Of a DNA stretch of 64,000 nucleotides, positions 28,901 to 40,323 are shown in pieces. How positions within the stretch are numbered: the stretch's first letter is position 1; each line of letters starts with the position of its first letter. Below the pieces are notes generated by a model. That model searched no databases and was not told where the DNA came from. It saw nothing but the letters and a program-made list of their open reading frames with translations. Position numbers and translations under genes: made by a program. The DNA comes from Auanema rhodensis (Eukaryota > Nematoda > Chromadorea > Rhabditida > Rhabditidae), in contig OZ059896.1 of the NCBI GenBank assembly GCA_964057225.1, positions 17,372,501 to 17,436,500 on the forward strand, given 5' to 3'.

Positions 28901-29590
28901 CTACCATCTACATCGTTTTCCTGCTTCCTCATCTTCGCTCTCATTCAACATCATTATATTTAAGAGCACATTGCTGCCATATTACAACGTGTGCGTGCCG
29001 GCACACGGTCAGGGTCATTGTGACTCCGTTGTGAGCTATGTCCGGTGCCAGTCACGGTAGTGCATCGTCACTTTTTATAATGTTTCTATCTCTTCTTCAA
29101 CTCATTCAAGTCATATAATCTAGTTTCAAGCCATTCATATTGACCAGCTTGTCGTTTAGGAGATGAAATGAATGATGAAGAAGAACTCTAAGTATTGCTC
29201 AATATGATATTGTAGATTGAGAGAATTCCGAGCATAAGAAGACAAAGTAAAGAAAAAAGTTTGAGAATGTGTGAATATTGAAGGGCACAAAGCACAAACT
29301 TTATCTTGTATTTCATAAAATAAGAACAAAACCAAATCTTTCTAACCAATTTTAGTTTTTAAAAAAATTGTAGATAAAAGCTTTTTTGATGATTAATGTC
29401 ATGTGACGCGAGAAAGTACGTGTAACATATCATGTGAAAACTTATAGACGTAACGGATTTTTCTTTTTTTTTTAACAAAGCTCTTAGAGAGCGGATGGTA
29501 TTTGAAAAGATGAATAGCGATAATTACTACTACTAGAAATGAATCAACCAGAAAATTTTATTATAAAGATAGCATGATATGCAATAGAAT
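25994..29590. other. Gene-free stretch downstream of the zinc-finger gene
   Basis: This holds the 3' UTR of the zinc-finger gene and then AT-rich intergenic DNA. There is an (AT)n(ATT)n tract at 26852-26886 and a short tandem duplication GATATCACAATAA near 28117-28143. Small open frames at 27509-27721 and 28489-28740 show no motifs or plausible splice partners. Confidence 0.6.
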
Positions 29591-30127
29591 TTATACAAGC
29601 TGATATTCGTCATGATAGATGACGTAAACGTCGTTAACCTTTCTCCAAATTTGGATGTAATTCCCCTTTAATACACCAGCTTTCTCCGTGTGGAACTCGA
29701 AATCAGTGAACATGTTAATGTAATCTCCTACTCCTTCATAGCGAGAGTTCGAAAGCTAGACATAGAAATGAGATATACTTAACGTAAAAGTAACAATACC
29801 TTCATAGTTGTCTTACCACAGTCAGTGGCCAGTTGCAGAAGAGCTTTGGCAATATCTTAAATATATTTTGCAAATTTATTGTAAAACAACAGTATATACC
29901 TTTTTTTCCAAACAACACACTTTTATCTTTCTCAATCATTACAGAATTAGCATCATAATAGTCTTCCATTTTCTCAAACTGAGCAGAGTTGAAGGTCTCA
30001 ACATAACCATCAATGAATGGTTTAAGAAGAGCAGCAGCTTCTAAAACATATGATGTGAAAATTAAATTCAACAAGTTGATTATATAATTTTTTTTAAAAA
30101 CTAACGTTCATTGGTCATTGAAGCCAT
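29591..30127 (-). CDS. NTF2-like / DUF4440-type small protein
   Basis: Four exons on the minus strand (30106-30127, 29900-30040, 29800-29855, 29591-29755) encode 127 residues. The order helix, KPFIDGYVETFNS, tyrosine-rich segment (MEDYYDANSVMIE), FGKKG, a second helix (AKALLQLATDCG) and three beta strands ending NYIQIWRKVNDVYVIYHDEY fits the cone-shaped NTF2/SnoaL-like fold of DUF4440 proteins. In many nematodes these are small, abundant proteins of unknown function; some relatives bind small ligands or are enzymes. No catalytic set is evident. The first exon is only 22 nt. The gene is transcribed away from the DRH helicase gene, with about 1 kb between the two starts. Confidence 0.85.
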
Positions 30128-31113
30128 GTTTTCTGATCGAAGTTTGAATATCTAAACGAGTTAAATATAAGATATGCCAGCGAAACAATAAGAAATCACA
30201 AGAAATATCAGATTTGTAAGAAAAGAATGGCTTTCAACATGAATAAAACAGCTATCATCGATTTGTTGATAAGTGAACAGAGGAGCAATAACCCTTAATA
30301 CCCTTTGACGGATAGATAGCTAGTGTACAACGAGCTCGACAGTTGTTTTTGACATCATGCGTAAGCAGTTCACGGAAACATGGGGATTTTAAGAAACACT
30401 GTCATAGCCAAATTTTAAAATTATAGATATCATTAGTTCAATAGCTTATAAATCTTATTTATATGCATTCTTTTTTTCATTGGGATTACTATTTAATTTA
30501 TTCCCAATTGCGGTAATGGTCATTATTCTTACTTACAAAGTTTAAATCACAAGTTTCTTAAAATTTTTAAAATTTATGGTTCAGATAAAACATTATATTT
30601 TTGTTTTCATATATTTTTTTAAAAATCTTTATAAAGTACATCAAGTTTCATTCAAACGTATTCCTGTTTCGCTTTACACAAAGCCCTTTAATGGTGCAAG
30701 ATATTGTTGGTACAATATACATGTTCATTTCTGAATATATTATAAAAGTTTTTACTATTTAATTTTATATCAATTTCGTAAATACGATATCAAAATAAGC
30801 TGCCATTAGACAGTCATAATAGTAATTGGAATATTTAACATCATTAGTCAACAATATTTTTTTTGATTTTATTTGCTGGTTTATAATTCAAATATCGAAA
30901 CATTTGAAATTATGTATTTCATCATTTTCTCTGAAAAAAATGTTGTAAAACGCTTTAATGTTTTCATAACGATATTTTCACTTTCATCATAATGTTTTTC
31001 TTTTATTTTCCGGTTTTTGCCACATTTCTTTTCACAGTTTTCCGTGCTACGTTAACAACGTTAAATTTATCCTTGCAGCTTTAAGTTCATGCGTGTTTTA
31101 TGTCATCTTAAAG
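30128..31113. promoter_or_regulatory. Shared divergent intergenic region
   Basis: About 990 bp of AT-rich DNA separate the divergent starts of the NTF2-like gene and the DRH helicase gene. I see no open frame of note. A CCTTGCAG acceptor-like site about 35 bases before the helicase ATG may be a trans-splice site. Confidence 0.5.
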
Positions 31114-34100
31114 ATGATTCAATTAAATGCCAAACAAGAATTGGCTGTTTTATTACTATATTCTGATGAAATTATGAAACTATTAGAATTCACTTATACT
31201 GATAGGGCTTTAGTAAGTATTTGTTAACTCAAGATAACTCCTTACTCGTAATTTAGATCCAACATATCTCGTCATTACTACCATCAAATTACATCCCAGA
31301 ATTAGCTGATCAATATCCTGAATCGAAAAAATCCGACTATTCTAAGCATTTATGGCAGGAATTGATTCAAAGCCCAACGATAGCTGTGCTATATCCCACT
31401 CTTCTAAATTTTCTACAAAATGTTGATGAGTCTTTACACAAAATTGTAAGCATGACTTCTTCACATGTAAGGTCTTCTTCATTCAAGTTTGTTTAGTTTG
31501 TAATTTAACTGAATATAATTAAAACGTTTATTTCAGGTTAATATTAGAAAATGTAAATAATCTTATAAAAGTTTTCAACGTTGAACATGTTCTCAGTTAC
31601 TTATCGACAATAACAGAAGAATATAAAAAAATTTGCGAGAAAATATCAGAGAGTATAGCAGGTGTATTACAGTTTAAAATTTTGTATGTAGGTATTTTAT
31701 TTAAGAGTTGGAAGACGAGACGCAAAAAATTAAAATAACATTGAGAACTATTCCTTTTTTCGGTAGAATGGCAGCACTGGATTTGCTGAAAGCTGTATAT
31801 AATCTGGAAAACGGTAGAGAAATAATAGATAAAATACAACCGAACTTTGTTGAGTATTATGGTATGAATAACATTGATAGAATGTGTCGAGTAATGTATA
31901 ATCGCAGAAAAGATTAACTCTCAGAGAGAAAATCCTGATGGATTGGTAAAGTTTTATCCCACTACTGTTCCTGCGTCATTTAATAACGAAGCCAAGTAAG
32001 TTGGAGTTATCATTTCAGAATAATTTATCGTTTCTCAGAGGAGTTTGTGATGTTGATTTAACATGGGATGATTTTCCTCAAACTGGAATGAAACGATATT
32101 TGTGGGATAACCTTGAGTTAAGATCATTTGCAGGTAAACTATTTAAATAATTAAATAATTCAATTTGAATGTTTAGCTGCGCCGATACATTTGAGACAAT
32201 ATCAATTAGAGTTGGCAAAAGATGCTATAGCAGGAAAAAATTGTATAATTGAAGCTCCTACTGGCTCAGGAAAAACTATTGTAGCGTCTTATATAATTAA
32301 AGAGCATATTTTAAAGCGATTCCATACTCATAATTTTAAGGTTTGGAATGAGGTCACTTCATTGTTCTAAACTTTAATATTAAGGTTCTTTTCCTTGTTA
32401 ACTCTACACCTATCATAGAACAACAAGCTAATGTTATTTCTAAGTATTTACTTCACAAGTTCCAGGTATAAGTTTCTGAGTTACAGGAATTTATCGTTTT
32501 CATTTAGGTTGGATATACTTCTGGAATTCAAAACCTTCCTTTGATACCACTTATCAATTCAAACGATGTTTTGGTATGTACTCCTCAATTGATTCTGTAT
32601 GTTACAATTTTTGTTTTATTGGTAGTTTTAAAATTTATTTCAGAAATTTATTACTTGACACGGAATCAGGCATTTCTGAAAATCCTGATCAAAATTTCAA
32701 TTTAACAACATTTTCTTTGATAATTTTTGATGAATGTCATAATACTAGGAAATGTTCACCGTATGCTGGTTAATCGTATTCAAGTTAACTTGGTTAACAT
32801 TTGAATTCAGAATTGATGAAACACTATCATTGGATGAATTTCACAGGACGTCATAATATGCCCAAGCTACCTCAAGTATCTTACTTTTATTTTCGAATAT
32901 TAAGCTTGCATCTAGATTATCGGCCTCACAGCTTCATTAGGAGTTGGAAATAAATCGCGAAATGTGCAACAAGCTTTGGAGCATGTAGTATCTACATGTT
33001 CAAAGTTGAATTGCAAGATAATCAGTCGAGTTAAACACAATAAAGCTGATATGCAGCAGTATATTCACAGACCGAATGACAGTAAGATCAACACTTTTCT
33101 TTCATTTACAAAATTTGGTTGAAGTGATTTGTGTTATGGAAGAAACCCACGAAGAGCGAGAAAACTTTAACGCCTTGCTTATTAATTTTTCAAATGTTAT
33201 AGTAACGAATATATTGTCTTTCATGCGTAAGTTATCTTCTCATCAGCATTCAAATTATTTAATTTTTCAGAAAAGAATAACTTAACTCCTGATGAAATAT
33301 GTAAATCTGAATATAACCCGAATTGTGTTCGACAACATCGTGTACCAGATATAAGTTCAGAAGTTTTTGATCAATGGGTTAATAATCATTTATCAAAATT
33401 TATTCCCCTATCATGCATCGATGGGGCGATTAAGAGCAACATTACTAGTCATTTTGAACTTTTACTTGTATGTTTTTCTACTCTTCCTTCAGTTATATTT
33501 GCTCCTTAACAGATACTCTATCGAGCAACTTTAATTTTTAAAGATTTTGCTTCTATAGATGCTCTAAAGTATATCGAAAATGAGGTTGTAGAACTTAAAC
33601 TCCCCCCTATGCTTGCAGAAAGCTGGAACTGTATGCTGTTTCAGGATATATTAAGGATTATATATATTTATTTTCAGCATTTAATACAACTTTAAAACAG
33701 TATGCTACAACTACGAGCCCTATGATAGAAAAAGTAGCGGAGTATGTTCATTTCTCTTGCTAACTCGTATTGTTTCTCTTTTATAGGTTATTGTTGGAGC
33801 AAAAACGTATAGGAGAAGATTTTCGTGCCATAATATTCATTAAAACACGTATTGGAACCACAATTCTTTCTAAAATTCTAAATAATCGTTCTGATTTGAT
33901 ATTAGAAGGAATTAAGAGTGAACCATTATTTGGTATGATTATCTAGCTAATAAATGTTTAATGTTATACCTTAAAGGAACTAATAGTAAACAGAGTGGAT
34001 TGGAGAAGATTAACAAGATTGAGCAAGCAGAAAAACTAAAGAGGTGAGTCTATCATTTTAACAAATATAACTTTTTTTTCTTAGATTCGCTGATGGAGTT

Positions 34101-35160
34101 ATAAGAGTTTTGGTGACAACCTCTACTGCGGAAGAAGGTTTGGATATTATGTGTAATTTAGTTATAAATTATAACTATGTAACTAACGAAATAGCTAGTA
34201 TTCAACGAAGAGGTTAGCAACCAAAATTTCTATCATAATATAATATTAGTTTCTTAGGTCGTGGAAGAGCAAAGAACGCACGTTCAATTTTCATAACATG
34301 CTGCAATAATCAGAAAAATAAAGAACAATTCAATATGCTTAAAGAACAGCTAATGATAGAAACACTTGATTTTCTTGATAAAATCGATTTTCAATCAGCC
34401 GTAAGTTGAATAAAATAGAGCAAATTCTGATAAAGTTGATTAAGGTTGAGAGAGGAATAGAAGAAGAATTAAAAGCAATTCAACAAAATAAAATATTAAA
34501 GCAAAGGCAAGACGAACGTGCCAAGAATAATCAAGTTTACAAATTAATATGCAGGTTTGCTAGTAACAGAATGCTGCAATTCACCAAATGTTCAGGAAAT
34601 GTGACAACGAGATCTGCTCAAGTACCGATATCAAAGTTTATAGAGAATCCATGTATGTTGTTGTGAATCCCTTAATATGGAATAAAGTTAGTTTACTTGT
34701 GATACTGCTCGTACTGGAACTTTTGCAGGTCATAAGAAGAGAACTGGATGAGTTAGAAATAGAAGAAAACAAATACTTAGGAGTTGCGGAGCTTTTGTGT
34801 AATAATAGTAAATGTGGTAATTTTGTTGGACGTGTCCATAAAATTCGAGAAGTGGATTTTCCTAGTTTGAAAGTTGAGGGTAATCATTCAATCCTTGTTA
34901 TTTTTAACTAATATTACTTGGCTTATAGCATTTACCCTGAAGTATACATGTAACAACATAGTAAAATTAGAGAAAAGGAGGAAATGGTCAAAAGTACGTA
35001 TTTATGTTGCTCATTATTGTATTCAATGGGTTTTCAGGTTCTGGAGTTATTTAGTCCTTGTTCATTAAGCAATTACGATTTCGCAAACATGAACAAACTT
35101 AACTCGCTAATATTCAACAAGGCTCAAGAAATTATTAATTTATCGAATACGTGTCCATAG
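31114..35160 (+). CDS. Dicer-related RIG-I-like RNA helicase (DRH family)
   Basis: Twenty-five exons give 995 residues. Exons: 31114-31212, 31257-31486, 31537-31661, 31706-31861, 31908-31995, 32039-32133, 32177-32340, 32385-32465, 32508-32596, 32644-32768, 32811-32875, 32916-33081, 33125-33226, 33271-33467, 33513-33630, 33678-33741, 33787-33932, 33977-34043, 34085-34212, 34258-34400, 34445-34554, 34596-34686, 34729-34879, 34929-34993, 35038-35160. Helicase motifs are complete: APTGSGKT (291-298), DECH (405-408), GLTAS (442-446), [10 protein letters not shown] (738-747) and IQRRGRGR (765-772). A C-terminal zinc-binding domain has C852, C855, C907 and C912, nearly the spacing of human RIG-I. 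In C. elegans DRH proteins act with Dicer and Argonautes in small-RNA production and antiviral RNAi. The first ~260 residues are helical and show no CARD I can assert. I cannot separate DRH-1 from DRH-3 orthology. Confidence 0.92.
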
Positions 35161-35443
35161 ACTTTTAAAATTATTTATTTTCTTTCGATCAGAGTTCAAT
35201 ATATTAGGATATAAAATAATTGTGTTTTATTAAGATGTTTTATTGCATGTATTGTTGTTGTTCCAAACATATTAAACAAACTTCAAGCTCCAAGCAAGAG
35301 TATAAACGATTTTATTGACAAATCTTGAATCATTTTTTTAATTGGCTTAATACGTCTTTTAAATTAATAAATTGAAGTCTCAACGATATTTACAAAATCC
35401 CAAGTGAAGAATATACATACCATTCAGTTGACCGTAGAATAAA

Positions 35444-36770
35444 CTAATCACTAACTTGCTGTAGTTTAGGCCTCAATTTTGAACATGTATGAGATTGTGC
35501 CGATTTATGTCTCGAACACAAAGTTTTTCCACAGCTAAATTTATTATTAATTTTGATCACAGTGAGACGAAAACTGAGCATACCGACAGTAAAACCCGTT
35601 ACACAAACGAAAAGCACATATTGTGCAACGTGCTGTAGCGCCCCTCAAACTCATTCCTCTCATTGGTTTTGTGAAGGTTCGACGAACAGGTAACTGAATA
35701 TGAACTATTGAAACAGGCATCACTGTTGTTGAAAACAAACTTGAGATGGAATCGTTGTTACTTCGACACCTCCTTCATTATCCTCTGAAGATGAAACATC
35801 ATGAGTCTCACGGGTCCTGCTACGTGTACGTTGTTTATTAGAGCTCACCACAGGTGGATGTCTATGGCGACGGACCTAGAGAATAAATTATATTCTAGTA
35901 TCTCAGGTTTCATACACATACTTTCAATTTGCGAAATTCGTTCGATAAATCACATACGATAATTCCAGATGATACCTCAGAACCTTCCTCAGATATACCA
36001 TTCTCAGACATAGATGGAACTTCGAGATCAGTATCTTTTCCCGTAGAATTATTCAATAAATTTTTACTTGATTCCTGCTTATCAAAACAACTAGTAGCAC
36101 ATGCAGTTTGTGCTTGACCTAATTAATTCTAATTTTATTGAGTAGAAGTGATAATTCTAACCTTCTTCACCAGAATCTTCGCCTTTTACATTACAATTTT
36201 GTCCTCGACTATTAGTACGTAACCTACGTGGATATTTCCCAGTTGCATTGGATTCAGCTACCCGAACCAGTCGCTGCCCAACTTCGTCATCACCTTCTCG
36301 TTCGGTTTCTCCTGCACTGCTTTCTTTGGCTGAAGTGTCCTCTGGGGCACTAAAAGCTCTGAAATAAGAAGATATATAAAAATAACATAGGTGAAGTGTA
36401 TACCCTATTTGACTATGGCGACAAAGCTCTCTATCGCTGGGCTCATCGCTTAATGCTACCATATCCTCTTTGCCGTTAGGTCCTGATTTTGTCATTACTA
36501 CTAATTTCAAAGCACTGTCTTCACGAATTCCTATCATATCCAACTCCAGAGAGTCAGATAAAGCTCTTCCGCAATACACCTTTAAGAAATTGGATGAAAT
36601 TCGTACTGAGGATCCGGACTTACTAAAGCTTGTCTATCAGGTGATATTCTTTTTCTCCTCCAGATACACCTCTTCAGCTCAGCCACAGTCTCAAAGAGTC
36701 GTATTCGCTCGGACCAACGTTCACCAGTAACTGCTTCAATCCACACAGTAACTGGCAACAGGTTTAACAT
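35444..36770 (-). CDS. ZFAND4: Ubiquitin-like plus AN1 zinc-finger protein (ZFAND4 type)
   Basis: Seven minus-strand exons (36624-36770, 36404-36579, 36162-36358, 35922-36118, 35741-35875, 35584-35693, 35444-35534) encode 350 residues. The N-terminus is a ubiquitin-like fold: VTVWIEAVTGERWSERIRL, TVAELK, ISPDRQALVYCGRAL, then DSALKLVVM. A long acidic, Ser-rich disordered linker with basic patches (KYPRRLRTNSRG, RRHRHPP) follows. The C-terminus is an AN1 zinc finger with order CxxC, x9, CxC, x4, CxxH, x5, HxC (CTIC, CRC, CSRH, HTC). The combination of ubiquitin-like head and AN1 tail is that of ZFAND4/ANUBL1. AN1 proteins act in ubiquitin and proteasome stress pathways; the specific role here is unknown. 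An ATACATAG acceptor ends three bases before the ATG. The ankyrin gene lies 353 bp upstream on the same strand. Confidence 0.88.
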
Positions 36771-37123
36771 GTCCTATGTATCAGGTAAAATAAAATTCTC
36801 AATGTAGGAAATCGATAAATTAACGATTAGAAACGTCATAACTACACAAAACAAAGATAAAACTAGTTTTTTTAATAAAAAGAATTTGTATTAAAAAATA
36901 AAAAAGCCTCTGAGAGAAAAACTTGATACGGATGAGCAAATGGCATATGTACTCAAAAGGGACTCGAGGTAAACCTGACTTAACACACGCAAGAAGCACA
37001 CGGCTTAAATGGAACGAAAGACTAGAGGATAAGCCACAAAGGATACGTCACAACCAAAAAATGGAAAAATAATATTGTGTGAAACAAATATAATATGAAA
37101 AATAATTCAGTTACAAAAGAAAG

Positions 37124-40100
37124 TTAAAAGGTGTCATTTTCTTGATCTGTTGTGAGCTGCAATGATTTTCTAGCTGCAAATGAGAAATCATATAAGAACC
37201 TCAAAAAGCAACTTACGAGACTTTGCATCTTGTTCAGGATCAGGGAAACTATAGTAATATAATTGCATGATACAGTCAGTGATGTTCTCGTCTTCAATAC
37301 CACAGCAAATAGGATAACGACCACGATTATCCTACAGATTTCGGATTTTTGATAATCAACACTTAATATATGTTACCTTAGTAAAAATAGATGATATAGA
37401 ATGTGGTAGAATAACAGAAAGTAATTCACTAAGGCCATATTGAGCAGCACAATGAACATAACTGAACAGAAAAAAAAACTAAATTCACAGAAATATGAAT
37501 AGCATACGTTTCTCCTTTATTATTTGTTGCTTTTAGGACATCCGAATCATTATAAGAAAGTAGAGACTCAAATATAATCTAGATGAAGAAAATTAGTATA
37601 TGCTAAGAAAAGGAAAAAACTTTGCCAGCTTCTTCATTCTTGTGCATCATTGCCAGATGAAGAGCAGTATTTCCATTAAAATCTTTAAGAAGTGGATCGC
37701 AACCCTTATTTATCAGCATCTCTTAATAGAAAAAAGTTAAAAAGGAAAAAAGCTTGTATTATACCAGTTACATGCATATGGTTGGTTTTAGCTACTGAGA
37801 GCATTAAAGGTGTATGGTCATTGTCGTCAAGGCTATTCAAATTAGCCCCATGATCCGCTAACAGCTCAACAACCTCGTAATGGCCATTAGCTGCAGCACA
37901 ATGAAGAGCAGTTTCCCCTTTGTGATTAGTAGCAGTCAACGGACAAGCCTTTTTCTGCAGAATATGAACCACAACGTTGAAATGTCCACCTTTACATGCC
38001 AGAATTAAGGCTTTATCGGACAATAGACCTAAATTCGAAATAATTAGTTTCAACATATAAACGAAAAAACTTACAAGGAGTCACATTGACTTTAACTTTC
38101 GTCCATCTTCTGGGATCTAATAACCCACCCAATATTTTGATCTATTAGCATAAGAATAAATATATATTTAAATGTTTATCATACATGGCCATGAGCAGCA
38201 GCCCAATCAGCGGGGGACAACCCTCTGGTGTCGAAAACGTTCATAGAAGCTCCAGCGTTAAGCAATCTCACAACAAAATCCTTCTGTCCAACTGCAGCAG
38301 CAATGTGAAGAGGAGTGACATCTTCTTTGTCTCTAAAATCAAGCTTGGTTACATTGGCACCAGCTAAGATGACTAGCCTGGCATTCACATCACAGCATTT
38401 CAGAAGCATTTCAAAGCAATCCAAACTTTTTCCAGCAGCGGCTCTATGTAAGTAGCCACGTCCATTGTTGTCAACATGGTTCTTATTGGAAAGTTCAATA
38501 AGCTGGCGTGGAGAGCTTTTACAAGATGTTAGTGCAATCATACCACATGTTCTACAGGAAATTACTGACAAAAAGCGAAGAAATATTAGTTAACCTCTTT
38601 GAATTGTCTGGGTAATTAATCATGATTAAATCAGAAGGTAGCTTCATGCAATATTCTATGCAATTAGTTTTGTCAGCTTCAGCAGCCAAATGTAACGGCG
38701 TAGATCCTAATGAATCAAAAACACTCAGGACAAAATAATAGAACTCTTACCGTTGGTGTCATACCAATTCAATTGCGATTTAGCATTTTGTTGCAACAAA
38801 AGCTTAACACAAGCCAAATTCCCTTTTAAAAAAACATATACAAAAACGCTTTTCTAACCTATACAAACCTTCTCGCATAGCATAATGCAATGGAATGCGA
38901 TGTTGTTCATCTGCATATTCCAGCAAAGATTGTTGAATAGTTCTATCAGACTTAACAACAATAGCTCATATTATCAAAAAAATAAAGGTCCAACCTCCCA
39001 GTTGAGAATGGCTTCAACAGCATCAGGTTGATTATAAATACAAGCGCTGTGCAATGGTGTTAGTCCAGAATGATAAAAGCTTGCTTTGTCTTTTGCGTAC
39101 ATCTTTTCCAGGAACTAAACGTTCCAGTTTCATAAAAACCAAGAAACGGATAGAAAACTTACATATACACAACATATTGTATTCCCGAATGCAGCAGCAT
39201 AATGTACTGGCAGTAGCTTAGAATTATCAAATTGGAGGAATAGATCAGGCTTATATTCACATAGCGCCTGAATGTGCTAACCATACACAAAGTTTCGATA
39301 GCAGAACTCACTTTGACTACAGTTATGTTGGAATCGCTATTTTCGGTATGCACTGCAAAGTGAAGAGGAGTTCTACCCTTGTTATCACTGATTCCCACAT
39401 CAGCTCCAGATATAAGTAAATGATTAATCTTAAATGTGTTGATAATACTATAACAACACCGTAAGACCGCGTACCAGTTCTCTATTGGATTTAACGATAG
39501 CAAAATGTAATGCCGTCCATCCCTTTCTACTTCTGCAATTGATGTCTGCGCCTTGACTTATCAGGATTTGAGGAATTGCAATTTTTTCTCGATCTTTACA
39601 TGCCAGCATCAAGGGTGTCAACCCGTTTTCATCTTCACTATCAATTTCTGCACCCGAAGATATTAACAATTTCACCGATTCTTTTGGACAGTAAATAGCA
39701 GCAACATGTAAAGGTGTTAAACCATTGGCCATTGCCCTTAAGAAAGAAGTTGAAGGAAAATAATAAAAAGCGAAAATTCTCTTACGCATTAACATCACAA
39801 TGTAGTTTTAGGAGTATTTCAATGATTTTCTGTAGACCATAGAAGCAAGCATAATGGAGAGGTGTGCTTCCATCCCAACTTTTAGCATTAATTGAAGCCC
39901 CCGCTTTAAAATAATTGTAAAAACTATTATAATAATAATTGTGAAACCTTCAATCAGTTTTTCTACCCTTTTAGGATCATCACACATGCATGAGAAATGA
40001 AGAGCAGTATAACCGTCTTTTGTAATATCGTTGATATGGTCTTCGCGTAATTTCTTTGAAAAATTTTAATAAAAGCAAACATATTGATTTTCTTACATCA

Positions 40101-40168
40101 CTAGAATAATCCATTACACTGGAATCAGAAGCATAATTTTCTGAAATATGTTGAGGTAGAGGAGACAT
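37124..40168 (-). CDS. Multi-ankyrin-repeat protein (ANKRD28/44/52-like)
   Basis: Eighteen minus-strand exons give 761 residues made almost wholly of ankyrin repeats, with recurring TPLHxA and GA(D/N)(I/V)N signatures such as GLTPLHVAA, GWTALHFA, GRTPLHFAV, DVTPLHIAA and ETALHCAAANGHYEVVELL. Exons: 40097-40168, 39948-40053, 39786-39903, 39475-39736, 39312-39428, 39163-39267, 38995-39114, 38869-38950, 38751-38822, 38595-38706, 38185-38551, 38075-38141, 37765-38028, 37621-37721, 37508-37578, 37377-37461, 37217-37331, 37124-37173. Repeat-only architecture recalls the PP6 regulatory ankyrin subunits (about 1,050 residues), but this protein is shorter and orthology is unproven. Such solenoids are scaffolds. 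The start chosen is the first in-frame ATG (MSPLPQ); the frame is open further upstream without an ATG. Confidence 0.88.
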
Positions 40169-40323
40169 TTGACTAGCAGAGTACGTGCCGCCCGACCCGC
40201 ACGTTTTCAAGATTTTTAAAGGCAGTAAATTAGATATATCGTCGTTTTTTAACGCATTTTGAATAAGAAAAACAGAATGTTGTAATATTATTTATTTATT
40301 CAAATTAAAATACGAATTTTCAG

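Noticed and set aside
33082-33124. Apparent frameshift in the DRH helicase after RPND
   Set aside because: A 43-nt intron from GTAAGATC to TTGAAG restores the frame exactly, so no disablement is needed.
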